A stretch of 7,779 nt of DNA from Burkholderiales bacterium (GCA_005800795.1 SYEN01000042.1:1-7779), one strand, 5' to 3'. Counted from the first letter of the stretch, positions 1 through 6,637 are shown. Program-made: numbers and translations. Notes: generated by a model from the sequence alone, not told the origin.

Positions 1-1
1 G

Positions 2-121
2 AGCCTGTATGAAATTCTACAAATCTTGAGCTTGAATGTGTTTGAGAAAACGCCTTTACATCAATTACTTACCCCAACCACCGATGAGCAAAATGAGCAA
101 AACCAGCTCTCTCTACTCTGA
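2..121 (+). pseudogene. IS4-family transposase, C-terminal fragment
   Basis: An open frame enters from the left edge and stops at TGA 119-121, giving 39 residues that begin SLYEILQILSLNVFEKTPL and end in a Gln/Asn-rich tail with QLSLL. The block 'LYEILQILSL..FEKTP..QLL' followed by a polar tail with a final Q-L-x-L is typical of the extreme C-terminus of IS4-family DDE transposases. Only the tail lies in the window, so the catalytic residues cannot be seen and the gene may be whole or broken beyond the edge. The tail contains a tandem 9-base duplication (ATGAGCAAA at 84-92 and 93-101) encoding the repeated E-Q-N. The family call rests on this short C-terminal motif only. Confidence 0.65.
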
Positions 122-204
122 TAATCGTTGGGACACTACTGATATTAATTGGAAACTTATTCGATACAATGGCATGTTAACTTTCGTTTTTGTCTTATAA
201 AACT

Positions 205-218
205 AATTCAACAAAGCC
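205..218 (-). mobile_element. Possible IS5/IS903-type terminal inverted repeat
   Basis: Read on the minus strand from 218 downward the sequence is GGCTTTGTTGAATT. IS903-like members of the IS5 family have tips reading GGCTTTGTTGAATAAA, so 13 of the first 14 bases agree. In this orientation the element would lie to the left of 218. No matching second end is in the window, and the neighbouring transposase fragment looks like IS4, not IS5. If real, this is a remnant or part of a nested arrangement. A 14-base match can also arise by chance. Confidence 0.3.
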
Positions 219-910
219 TCTGACGCGGTGGCCTAGCAAGCCAGAGTATTTTTTTCCAATGACATTTCTTGCTGTGAATTTACAAGGTGTAGTGCAGGTC
301 GATACATCTAAAACTGGGGAAACGAACTTTACAGCGACTGCACACAATCAGTCTGCCTGATCTGTATAGCGGCTTGTCGCAATGCTAAGGGCGCTACTCA
401 GCTCAATTCACTTAATTCATCTGGCCGGCGACATTTAACTCGCGCTTTTCGATACGCTTGCCTCCACCAAGTTTGCGATTTTCAGCAATGATTTTTCGTT
501 TGCTGGCACTGGGGTTTCCATGGCTTTCATTGGGGCTACCTCGTTGCCCTGCTTTTATGTCGCGCACTGAGTTTCTGCGAACACTTGGGTTGCATTCCCG
601 ACACCACTTCCGTCACCTTTGTACCCAGAAGTAGCACTTGTGGCAGTGGCGGTGGCGGTGGCGCGGTGCAGCGCGAGCGGCAGGCCCCTACTTCGTTGGG
701 CCCGACCTGCTAAAGCGGGCTTCGTCCACTGCCGCAACATTTGACGCAAAGACTCGTTATCTCGTTAGCCCGTAAGGCGGCCCACCCTACGAAACCATCA
801 CGGCCAGAGCCTTAACTGAACCGGAAGCGCAAAGCGGCTTTGACTACACTGGAGAACGCGACGGTGATTGCGTCGTTGTAATACATATTCCCCTATGCAC
901 AACTGAATCC
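219..910. other. Gene-free stretch with small repeats, probably decayed DNA
   Basis: No open frame here looks like a known protein on either strand. Frames are short, broken, and lack ribosome binding sites. Visible items are a T-run at 249-255 after a weak inverted repeat (CTCTG 218-222, CAGAG 242-246), an imperfect GTGGCG hexamer repeat around 640-665, a small hairpin GCCCG/CGGGC at 700-720, and a GTAGGGTGGGCC-type motif near 763-792. The minus strand is open without a usable start over roughly 600-420, giving a basic peptide containing KIIAENRKLGGGKRIEKREL, which I could not assign. Its position between an insertion-sequence remnant and a broken toxin-antitoxin pair suggests eroded accessory DNA. 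Confidence 0.6.
763..792 (-). repeat. GTAGGGTGGGCC-type intergenic repeat motif
   Basis: On the minus strand this reads CGTAGGGTGGGCCGCCTTAC followed by GGGCTAACG. Motifs of the form GTAGGGTGGGC are common in intergenic DNA of many proteobacteria as dispersed repeats. Only one copy is in the window, so its repetitive nature rests on recall and is not shown here. Confidence 0.35.
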
Positions 911-1179
911 ATGAACATCAAGTGGAAGATCGCCAGGCGTATCGCCAACGTAAAGACACATGGCCTTGATTTTACTCAGCTGAAGTGGTGTGCAACGGGC
1001 CTGCTTTTACAGTAGAAGACACCCGTGATTGCGGCGACGAGCAGCGCTGCAATTCCACCGGCTTTATAGCCACAATCATTGCAACATCCCGCCATACGGA
1101 AACCGACGACGAAAATTGAATTGACTCTATGTGAAAGTTGGAGCGCCATGAAATCGAAACCCACTCCGGCCACCACTAA
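911..1179 (+). pseudogene. brnT: BrnT-type toxin remnant (frameshifted, two internal stops)
   Basis: BrnT is the ribonuclease toxin of the BrnT-BrnA type II toxin-antitoxin family. From ATG 911 the frame reads MNIKWKIARRIANVKTHGLD, matching the BrnT N-terminus (W-D-x-A-K-x-x-x-N-x-x-K-H-G-x-x-F). After a one-base slip near 973-981 the next frame gives AEVVCNGPAFTVEDTRDCGD, including the family's 'VEDTRxxYGExR' signature. It continues to SRHTETDDEN, TGA (1117), IDSM, TGA (1132), KLERHE, and a final TAA at 1177. This matches the conserved 'HTExDDEIRIISMRKAxxHE' end. Both TGA codons stand where the family has Arg, consistent with CGA-to-TGA changes. Length (about 90 codons) and order, toxin before antitoxin, fit the family. 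The gene cannot make a functional protein as it stands. Confidence 0.75.
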
Positions 1180-1208
1180 ATCACCGTATCTTCGCGTGGG
1201 CTTGGAGG

Positions 1209-1427
1209 ATGTCAGCCACGAGTATTCGCTGCCTAGGCCAATGAGAATTTGGGCAAGCAGCGTGTTTCCATCATCATGGATGCCCCAGTCATTGCGTTCT
1301 TCGTGGCAAAGACCGGTGAGCGCGGCTACCAGACTCTCAACAATCAGGCGCTGCGCGAGGCCATGGTGACGAGGAGATCGAACCGACGTTGCGCCGGATG
1401 ATTCGTGAGAAATTGCAGACGGCGTGA
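1209..1427 (+). pseudogene. brnA: BrnA/CopG-type antitoxin remnant (stop and frameshifts)
   Basis: BrnA antitoxins are ribbon-helix-helix DNA-binding proteins that neutralise BrnT and repress their own operon. After a stop at 1234-1236, the frame reads GKQRVSIIMDAPVIAFFVAK and continues T-G-E-R-G-Y-Q-T-L-N-N-Q-A-L-R-E-A-M to 1365. This resembles the family's strand 'K.RV.I.LD..V..FF', then 'GERGYQTLINEALR.AM'. A slip at about 1366 moves the frame, and the expected tail DEEIEPTLRRMIREKLQTA follows to TGA 1425-1427. The N-terminus is unclear: ATG 1209 abuts GGAGG (1204-1208), and S-H-E-Y-S lies in yet another frame at 1214. It begins about 30 bases after the brnT remnant, as expected for the operon. 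Repeated frame breaks show it is not functional. Confidence 0.72.
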
Positions 1428-1471
1428 GGAAGCGTCTATAGAGCATACCAGGCACGCAGTTTGTTTCGAGA

Positions 1472-1882
1472 CTACGGCTTGAGCGGCAACGGTTTTACCA
1501 CGCCATTTCCCGATGCGCGCCAGGCATCCAGCCCGCCCTTCAACGTTAGCGCCCCCTGATAACCGCTTTCGTACATCAGTTTAGTGGCTTCACGCGCGTG
1601 GGCGTCATCCGTGTCATAGAGAATCACCACCTCAACCTTGGGTAGCTTTAGGTCTTCCAGGCGCTCCTTGAATTCGGCACCGGGTACGGATAGCGCGCCG
1701 GAGATATGGCCTTGCTCAAACTCGGTGCGGTCGCGCAGATCGACGACGACCGGACGCGGTACGCTTTTCAGCAGGTTTGCGGCATCGTGCACGGAAACCT
1801 CCGGGCCGCCTTTGAGGCTGTGCTGCGAAAACACGTAGACCCCGATCAAAATCAGGATGGGGATCAACCACTGGCGTGCCAT
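1472..1882 (-). CDS. Membrane-anchored rhodanese-like protein lacking the catalytic cysteine
   Basis: The 136-residue product starts at ATG 1882, chosen because MARQ precedes a clean membrane segment (about residues 5-19, WLIPILILIGVYVFS). A longer frame exists to 1972 but overlaps the upstream gene. A single rhodanese domain follows at about 28-130: VVVDLRDRTEFEQGHISGA matches the 'D-x-R-x-x-x-E-F-x-x-G-H-I-x-G-A' motif, and LKGGLDAW matches the C-terminal motif. The active-site loop, normally YCxxGxRS, reads YDTDDAHAR, so the sulfur-accepting Cys is Asp90, and there is no cysteine anywhere in the protein. It therefore cannot act as a classic thiosulfate sulfurtransferase and may bind a partner or ligand instead (inference). 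It lies 32 bases behind the ferredoxin-type reductase gene on the same strand and is probably cotranscribed. No clear terminator follows. Confidence 0.85.
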   Translation of the reverse strand: MARQWLIPILILIGVYVFSQHSLKGGPEVSVHDAANLLKSVPRPVVVDLRDRTEFEQGHISGALSVPGAEFKERLEDLKLPKVEVVILYDTDDAHAREATKLMYESGYQGALTLKGGLDAWRASGNGVVKPLPLKP

Positions 1883-1914
1883 GACCCGGTGCCTGTCTGT
1901 TACGCGGATGAAGC

Positions 1915-2934
1915 CTACGACGCCGACGGCGTGAACGCGTCGCTGTAGAACTCGACTTCCGGGAGTTTGCACTGCGCGGTGAACTCACGGCGCGCGGATT
2001 CGATGACGATCGGCGCGCCGCAGGCGTATACCTGATGCGCGGACATATCCGGGAAATCCTGCATCACCGCCTGATGCACGAAGCCTGCGCGGCCAGTCCA
2101 GTTATCCTCGGCGCGTGCATCGGACAGCACCGGCACATAGGTGATGCCGTGATCGCGTGCCCAGCCTTGCGCGAGTTCGTCGCGGTAGAGGTCGTCGCGT
2201 ACGCGGCAGCCCCAGTACACCGTGATCTTGCGCTTGATGCCTTTGTGGATGGCATGTTCGAGCATGGCCTTGATCGGCGCGAAGCCGGTGCCGCTGGCGA
2301 GAAAGATCAGCGGCTTGTCGCTGTCCTCGCGCAGGAAAAAGGTGCCCAGCGGGCCTTCGAAGCGCAGAATGTCTTTTTCCTTCAGCGTGCCGAATACGTA
2401 CTGGCTGAACGGCCCGCCATAGTTACGCAAGTGCAGTTGCAGCATGGCGTCGTCGTGCGGCGGGTTGGCGAGCGACAGGCTGCGGCGTAAACCGGTCTTG
2501 GTGAGGATGTCGATATATTGTCCGGCCAGAAACTGCAGGCGTTCGCTTGCCGGCAGCCGCAGATGGATCATCATCACGTCAGGCGCCAGCCGTTCGAGTT
2601 TTTGCACGCGGCACGGCAGCGTGCGCACGGGGATGTCTTTCACGCCGCTGACTTCGCGGCACTCCACCACTACGTTGGTCAATGGTTTAGCTTGGCAAAA
2701 AAGGGCGTAGCCGTTTGCCTTGTCGGCATCGGTGAGCGCCGTGGTGCTGTGGTTGCCGTAATCCACTTTGCCTTCGAGCAGCTTGCCCTTGCAACTGCCG
2801 CAGCCGCCGTTGCGGCAGGCATAGGCGATGTTGTAACCCTCGCGCAGCGCGCCGTCGAGGATGGTTTCGTAGCCGCTGACGCTATACGTATGGTCGCTCG
2901 GCTTGAGGGTGACTTGGCGGGGCGTGTCGGACAT
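1915..2934 (-). CDS. 2Fe-2S/FAD/NAD(P)H reductase, AscD (CDP-6-deoxy-glucoseen reductase)-like
   Basis: This 339-residue flavoprotein resembles the proteins usually named CDP-6-deoxy-delta-3,4-glucoseen reductase, which pass electrons from NAD(P)H through FAD to a plant-type iron-sulfur cluster. An N-terminal ferredoxin domain (about 5-95) has cluster ligands Cys40, Cys45, Cys48 (ACRNGGCGSCKG) and Cys80 (FCQAKP). The FAD-binding barrel (about 103-200) carries RSLSLAN at 151-157, where the more common form is RxYSxxN. The nucleotide-binding domain (about 205-335) has LASGTGFAPI (212-221), YWGCR (240-244) and VYACG near the C-terminus. No deoxysugar genes are visible nearby, so the true acceptor is unknown and a general reductase or oxygenase-partner role is equally possible. 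It heads a leftward pair with the rhodanese-like gene and diverges from the epimerase gene only 8 bases away. Confidence 0.9.
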   Translation of the reverse strand: MSDTPRQVTLKPSDHTYSVSGYETILDGALREGYNIAYACRNGGCGSCKGKLLEGKVDYGNHSTTALTDADKANGYALFCQAKPLTNVVVECREVSGVKDIPVRTLPCRVQKLERLAPDVMMIHLRLPASERLQFLAGQYIDILTKTGLRRSLSLANPPHDDAMLQLHLRNYGGPFSQYVFGTLKEKDILRFEGPLGTFFLREDSDKPLIFLASGTGFAPIKAMLEHAIHKGIKRKITVYWGCRVRDDLYRDELAQGWARDHGITYVPVLSDARAEDNWTGRAGFVHQAVMQDFPDMSAHQVYACGAPIVIESARREFTAQCKLPEVEFYSDAFTPSAS

Positions 2935-2942
2935 GGCGTAAA

Positions 2943-3839
2943 ATGCTTCGTATTATGCGGAGATTACTGATTATTGGTTGTGGCGATGTGGGCGCGCGGT
3001 TGATTCCGCTTGCCCGCACGCGCTATCGCATGGTTGCCCTCACGCGTGACATCGCGCAGTGTGCGGCGCTGCGCGCACTGGGTGTGACGCCGATCGTGGG
3101 CGATCTGGATCAGCCGCGCACACTGACCGCGCTTGCCGGCATTGCGCACGATGTGGTTCATCTGGCACCGCCGCCTGCCAGCGGCACCATCGATATGCGC
3201 ACGGCGCATCTGATCGCTGCATTGGGAAACCAGCGCAAGGCAAAAAACATGTGGGTTAGTCTACCACAGCACTTTGTCTATATAAGCACCAGCGGCGTGT
3301 ACGGCGATTGTGCCGGCGCGATTGTGCCGGAAACACGGCCCGCGCAACCGCAAACCCCGCGTGCGCAGCGGCGCGTGGATGCCGAACGGCGGCTGCGTGC
3401 GTGGGGCGCGCGCAGCGGCGTGCCAGTTTCAATTTTGCGTGTGCCGGGCATTTACGCCGCCGACCGGTTGCCGCTGGCGCGGTTGCGGCGCGGCACGCCC
3501 GCGCTGAACGATGCCGACGACAGTTTTGTGAACCATGTGCATGCCGACGATTTGGCGCGGCTGGTAATGGCCGCGCTCACGCGCGCAAGGCCGGGGCGCG
3601 CGTATAACGCGGTGGACGATGTGCCGCAGAAAATGGGCGATTACTTTGATCTGGTGGCGGATCGCCATGGCTTGCCGCGCCCGCCGCGCATTGCGCGCAG
3701 CGAGGCCGTTAACGTGATCCCGCAAAATCTGCTGTCGTTCATGAGCGAATCGCGGCGGCTGACCAATCAGCGCATCAAGCGCGAGTTGCGTTTTCAGCTA
3801 AAGTATCCGAGTGTGCATGTGGGAATCACGGCAACCTGA
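2943..3839 (+). CDS. Atypical SDR / NAD-dependent epimerase-like protein
   Basis: The 298-residue product has a Rossmann fold that starts at once: RRLLIIGCGDVGARL supplies the Gly-rich dinucleotide motif (G12-x-G14-x-x-G17), followed by VALTRD and VGDLDQ. The core continues with YISTSGVYGDCAGA (YGD at 120-122), SILRVPGIYAADRLPL and NHVHADDLARLV, all typical of NAD-dependent epimerase-like SDRs found beside reductases of this type in betaproteobacteria. The expected YxxxK catalytic pair is not evident: the matching region reads RAQRRVDAE, so it is best called an atypical SDR. The substrate is unknown. The start may be ATG 2943 or ATG 2955, which begins right at MRRLLIIG as in many relatives. 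Neither has a good ribosome binding site. Its stop is one base from the cutA start, so the two are probably translated together. Confidence 0.85.
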   Translation: MLRIMRRLLIIGCGDVGARLIPLARTRYRMVALTRDIAQCAALRALGVTPIVGDLDQPRTLTALAGIAHDVVHLAPPPASGTIDMRTAHLIAALGNQRKAKNMWVSLPQHFVYISTSGVYGDCAGAIVPETRPAQPQTPRAQRRVDAERRLRAWGARSGVPVSILRVPGIYAADRLPLARLRRGTPALNDADDSFVNHVHADDLARLVMAALTRARPGRAYNAVDDVPQKMGDYFDLVADRHGLPRPPRIARSEAVNVIPQNLLSFMSESRRLTNQRIKRELRFQLKYPSVHVGITAT

Positions 3840-3840
3840 T

Positions 3841-4170
3841 ATGAATGCTGCTGAAGTATTGCTGGTGTTGACCCATGTTCCGGATCGCGAGACGGCGGAC
3901 GAACTCGCGCGTGCACTGATCGACGAAAAGCTCGCCGCGTGCGTCAGTATTCTGGCGGCGTGCACGTCGGTGTATCGCTGGCAAGGCGCGGTGGAAAACG
4001 CCGAGGAGGTTCCTCTGCTGATCAAAACCACCGCTGCGCGCTACGCCGCACTTGAGACTGCCATTCGCCAGCGGCACCCGTACGAACTTCCCGAAATCAT
4101 TGCAGTCCCACTGGCGCACGGTTTGCCCGGCTATTTGCATTGGGTGGCCGGGGAAACCCATGGAGCCTAA
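3841..4170 (+). CDS. cutA: CutA family divalent-cation tolerance protein
   Basis: CutA proteins are small trimeric ferredoxin-fold proteins linked to copper and other divalent-metal tolerance in Escherichia coli. Their biochemical role is still uncertain. The 109 residues match the usual length. Family motifs are clear: EKLAACVSI (29-37), TSVYRWQG (42-49), EEVPLLIKT, HPYELPEI with His79-Pro80-Tyr81-Glu82, and the terminal GYLHWVAGE. The start is taken at ATG 3841, where the family N-terminus begins. An in-frame ATG at 3811 lies inside the preceding gene and adds ten unrelated residues. The gene follows the epimerase by one base and precedes dsbD by eight, an arrangement suggesting one transcript. 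CutA next to DsbD is a recurrent neighbourhood, since E. coli dsbD was also named cutA2 (dipZ). Confidence 0.95.
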   Translation: MNAAEVLLVLTHVPDRETADELARALIDEKLAACVSILAACTSVYRWQGAVENAEEVPLLIKTTAARYAALETAIRQRHPYELPEIIAVPLAHGLPGYLHWVAGETHGA

Positions 4171-4178
4171 TAGCGAAT

Positions 4179-6020
4179 ATGCATAAGTATTTGATTTTAT
4201 TGATTATTTTTTTATCGACGGCTATGCCATCGACTTCATGGGCCAAAGGCCATCTGCTCGAGCCGGAGAAAGCATTTCGCTTTTCCGCGCGCGTGCTCGA
4301 TGCCTCGAACATCGAGGTGCGCTACCAGATTGCCGAGGGCTACTATATGTATCGCGAGCGTTTTGCGTTTGCCGCCGAGCCGGGTGCAAAGCTGGGTGTG
4401 GCCAAAATTCCTGAAGGCAAGAAAAAGAAGGACGAATTCTTTGGCGACGTGCAAACGCATCGCGACGAACTGAAAATCGTGGTGCCGCTGGAGTCTGCCG
4501 AGGCCGGCAGGGTGGCGCTGACCGTGACGTCGCAAGGCTGTGCGGATGTGGGCGTGTGTTATGTGCCAATGGAAAGCAAGATACAACTGTCGCTGATGGG
4601 CAGTGCGGCCGCGGCGGGGCTGCCGGCGGGCGTTGGCGTGCCGGTGGCCGCAAAAGCGGGTGGCGACCCGCTGGCGCGCATGATGGGGCAGGGGCCGGAG
4701 AAATCCGGACCTGCAGCCGCCGAAGACTCGCGCATCGCCGCGATGTTCCAGGGCAGCTTCTGGCTGCTGATAGCGAGCTTTTTCGGCTTTGGCTTGTTGC
4801 TGTCGTTTACACCTTGCGTGTTGCCGATGATTCCGATTTTGTCGGGCATGATAGTCGGGCGCGGGCAGGGCGTGACGCGTACGCAGGGGCTGGTGCTGTC
4901 GGCGGCGTATGTGCTGGGCATGGCGATCACCTATGCGATAGCGGGTGTCGCCGCCGGGCTGTCGGGTGCGATGCTGTCGGCGGCGCTGCAAAATCCGTGG
5001 GTGCTGGGCGGCTTTGCGGGGCTATTTGTGGTGCTGGCGATGTCGATGTTCGGCGTCTATGAATTGCAATTGCCGGCGGGCTGGCAAGCGCGGCTGAGTT
5101 TGGCTTCCAACCGGCTGCCGGGCGGGCAGTACGGCGGCGTGATTGTCATGGGCGCGCTGTCGGCGCTGATCGTCGGGCCGTGTGTGGCGGCGCCGCTGGC
5201 GGGCGCTTTGCTGTATATCAGCCAAAGCCGCGATGGTGTGCTCGGTGGCACGGCGTTGTTTGCGATGGCGCTCGGCATGGGCGTGCCGCTGTTGGCGCTG
5301 GGCGCATCGGCGGGCGCGTTGCTCCCCAAGGCAGGGCCGTGGATGGACGGCGTGAAGCGCTTTTTCGGTCTGCTGCTGATTGCGGTGGCGATTTATCTGG
5401 TGTCGCCGCTGATTCCCCTGGCGGTGCAAATGCTGGCGTGGGGCACACTGCTGATCGGTTGTGCCATGTGGTTGCGGGCTATCGATCCGCTGCCGCATCA
5501 TGCGCATGGGCTGTCGCGCGTGGACAAGGTGCTGGGGCTGGTTGCACTGGTGGCGGGGGCGGCTTATGTCGTCGGCGGGCTGTCCGGCGCGAAAGATATT
5601 TTCCAGCCTTTATCAGGGTTGGCGGCCTCTTCAAAACAGGAAACGCCCGCCGCTTCGGCGCCGCTGCTCAAGCGTGTATCCACGGGCGCCGATCTGGATG
5701 CTGCCATTCTGGCTGCGCGCGGCAAACCGGTATTGCTCGATTTTTACGCGGATTGGTGCGTATCGTGCAAAGAAATGGAGCGGTTTACCTTTACTGATGC
5801 TCAGGTGAAAGCGCGGCTGGCAGGCATGGTTAAGGTTCAGGCGGACGTGACGGCCAACAACGCCGAACATCAGGTGTTGCTTAAGCGCTTTCGACTGTTC
5901 GGCCCACCGGGGATTATCTTCTTTGATAAAAATGGCAATGAAATCAATGGGTTGCGTGTCATTGGCTTTCAAAGCGCCGACAAGTTCGCTGGCGTGCTCG
6001 ATGAAGTGCTGAAATTCTGA
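4179..6020 (+). CDS. dsbD: Thiol:disulfide interchange protein DsbD
   Basis: DsbD takes electrons from cytoplasmic thioredoxin and passes them across the inner membrane to periplasmic partners such as DsbC and cytochrome c maturation thioredoxins. The 613-residue product shows all three parts. A signal peptide (1-22, ending STSWA) leads into the alpha domain, with the redox pair Cys121 and Cys127 in GCADVGVCY. A Gly/Ala-rich linker (about 141-188) precedes the membrane core of about eight helices, with Cys213 in SFTPCVLP and Cys335 in VGPCVAAPL. A C-terminal thioredoxin-like gamma domain follows with Cys527-Val-Ser-Cys530 in YADWCVSCKEME and FGPPG near 575. All six redox cysteines are present. 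ATG 4179 is chosen because it starts the signal peptide. GGAG at 4162-4165 is a modest ribosome site, 13 bases upstream. Confidence 0.97.
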   Translation: MHKYLILLIIFLSTAMPSTSWAKGHLLEPEKAFRFSARVLDASNIEVRYQIAEGYYMYRERFAFAAEPGAKLGVAKIPEGKKKKDEFFGDVQTHRDELKIVVPLESAEAGRVALTVTSQGCADVGVCYVPMESKIQLSLMGSAAAAGLPAGVGVPVAAKAGGDPLARMMGQGPEKSGPAAAEDSRIAAMFQGSFWLLIASFFGFGLLLSFTPCVLPMIPILSGMIVGRGQGVTRTQGLVLSAAYVLGMAITYAIAGVAAGLSGAMLSAALQNPWVLGGFAGLFVVLAMSMFGVYELQLPAGWQARLSLASNRLPGGQYGGVIVMGALSALIVGPCVAAPLAGALLYISQSRDGVLGGTALFAMALGMGVPLLALGASAGALLPKAGPWMDGVKRFFGLLLIAVAIYLVSPLIPLAVQMLAWGTLLIGCAMWLRAIDPLPHHAHGLSRVDKVLGLVALVAGAAYVVGGLSGAKDIFQPLSGLAASSKQETPAASAPLLKRVSTGADLDAAILAARGKPVLLDFYADWCVSCKEMERFTFTDAQVKARLAGMVKVQADVTANNAEHQVLLKRFRLFGPPGIIFFDKNGNEINGLRVIGFQSADKFAGVLDEVLKF

Positions 6021-6085
6021 TTGTGTAGCTATTTTTCGCCATCTTCATTTATTTTCTTTTATTTTTAATTAACTTTCGGTGAACC

Positions 6086-6616
6086 GTGTCCAATAGACTT
6101 GTCCGGTATTCCTTTTTTGGCTTGGTGGCTCTATTGGCGTTCGCCGCTGGCGTGTGGTTCAACCCCGCGCGGCAATCGGCTCCAGCCGAACCGAGCGCTA
6201 CCGATGCCCTGTATGCGATCAACTTGCCGGATTTGCAAAACAAGCCACAAAAGCTCGATCAGTGGCGCGGAAAGGTGCTGGTAGTCAATTTCTGGGCGAC
6301 CTGGTGTGAGCCATGCCGCAAGGAAATCCCGCTATTCGTGAAAATGCAGGAAAATCATGGCGCCAAAGGATTGCAATTTGTTGGCATTTCCATCGATCAG
6401 GCCGATAAAACCAGTGAATTTGCACGTAACTTCGGCGTTAACTACCCTAACCTTATCGGCACATTCGATACGGTAGAGGTCTCGCGGCAGGCAGGAAACA
6501 AGCGCCGTGTGCTGCCTTACACCATTGTCTTGGACCGGAAAGGCCAGATCGTTGCCACGGAAATGGGCGGAATTACGCAAGAAAAGCTGGATGCTTTGCT
6601 ATTGCCGCTACTGTAG
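6086..6616 (+). CDS. Membrane-anchored TlpA/ResA-like thioredoxin
   Basis: The 176-residue protein has an N-terminal membrane anchor (about residues 8-25, rich in Phe, Leu, Ala) and a periplasmic thioredoxin fold of the TlpA/AhpC-TSA type. FWATWCEPCRKEIPL holds the redox pair Cys74 and Cys77 (WCEPC). GISIDQADKTSEFA and the cis-proline loop VLPYTIVLDRKG (Pro144) complete the fold. The glutamate-containing CEPC motif is the form found in ResA/TlpA-like reductants, where it favours reduction of apocytochrome c or of other periplasmic disulfides. Being directly downstream of dsbD, it is a plausible DsbD client (inference). GTG 6086 is taken as start because TGA at 6080-6082 closes the frame just upstream and no other start precedes the anchor. 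The ribosome site is weak. The 65-base gap before it is AT-rich and pyrimidine-rich, with no clear promoter. Confidence 0.9.
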   Translation: MSNRLVRYSFFGLVALLAFAAGVWFNPARQSAPAEPSATDALYAINLPDLQNKPQKLDQWRGKVLVVNFWATWCEPCRKEIPLFVKMQENHGAKGLQFVGISIDQADKTSEFARNFGVNYPNLIGTFDTVEVSRQAGNKRRVLPYTIVLDRKGQIVATEMGGITQEKLDALLLPLL

Positions 6617-6637
6617 TTTTCTATATTTTCAGCAAAA

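Noticed and set aside
218..256. Inverted repeat CTCTG/CAGAG followed by a T-run, as a terminator
   Set aside because: The stem is only 5 bp with a 19-base loop and a competing inner pairing, and no intact gene ends just upstream.
555..749. Minus-strand 64-codon frame with an Ala-Thr repeat
   Set aside because: The Ala-Thr run is simply the GGTGGC repeat read on the other strand. No ribosome site or family match is seen.
1079..1369. Plus-strand open frame of 96 codons
   Set aside because: It is an out-of-frame reading over the brnTA remnant. The true signal lies in the adjacent frame (VSIIMDAPVIAFF).
976..1455. Minus-strand open frame of 159 codons with hydrophobic patches
   Set aside because: It lies antisense to the brnT/brnA remnant, has no recognised motif or ribosome site, and its length follows from the opposite-strand codon pattern.
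1883..1972. N-terminal extension of the rhodanese-like protein to 1972
   Set aside because: The extra 30 residues overlap the 3' end of the reductase gene, look unlike a signal or anchor, and precede the natural start MARQWLIPIL.
6021..6085. AT-rich gap before the thioredoxin gene as a promoter or terminator
   Set aside because: I found no correctly spaced -35/-10 pair and no stem-loop. It is only a pyrimidine-rich spacer by eye.
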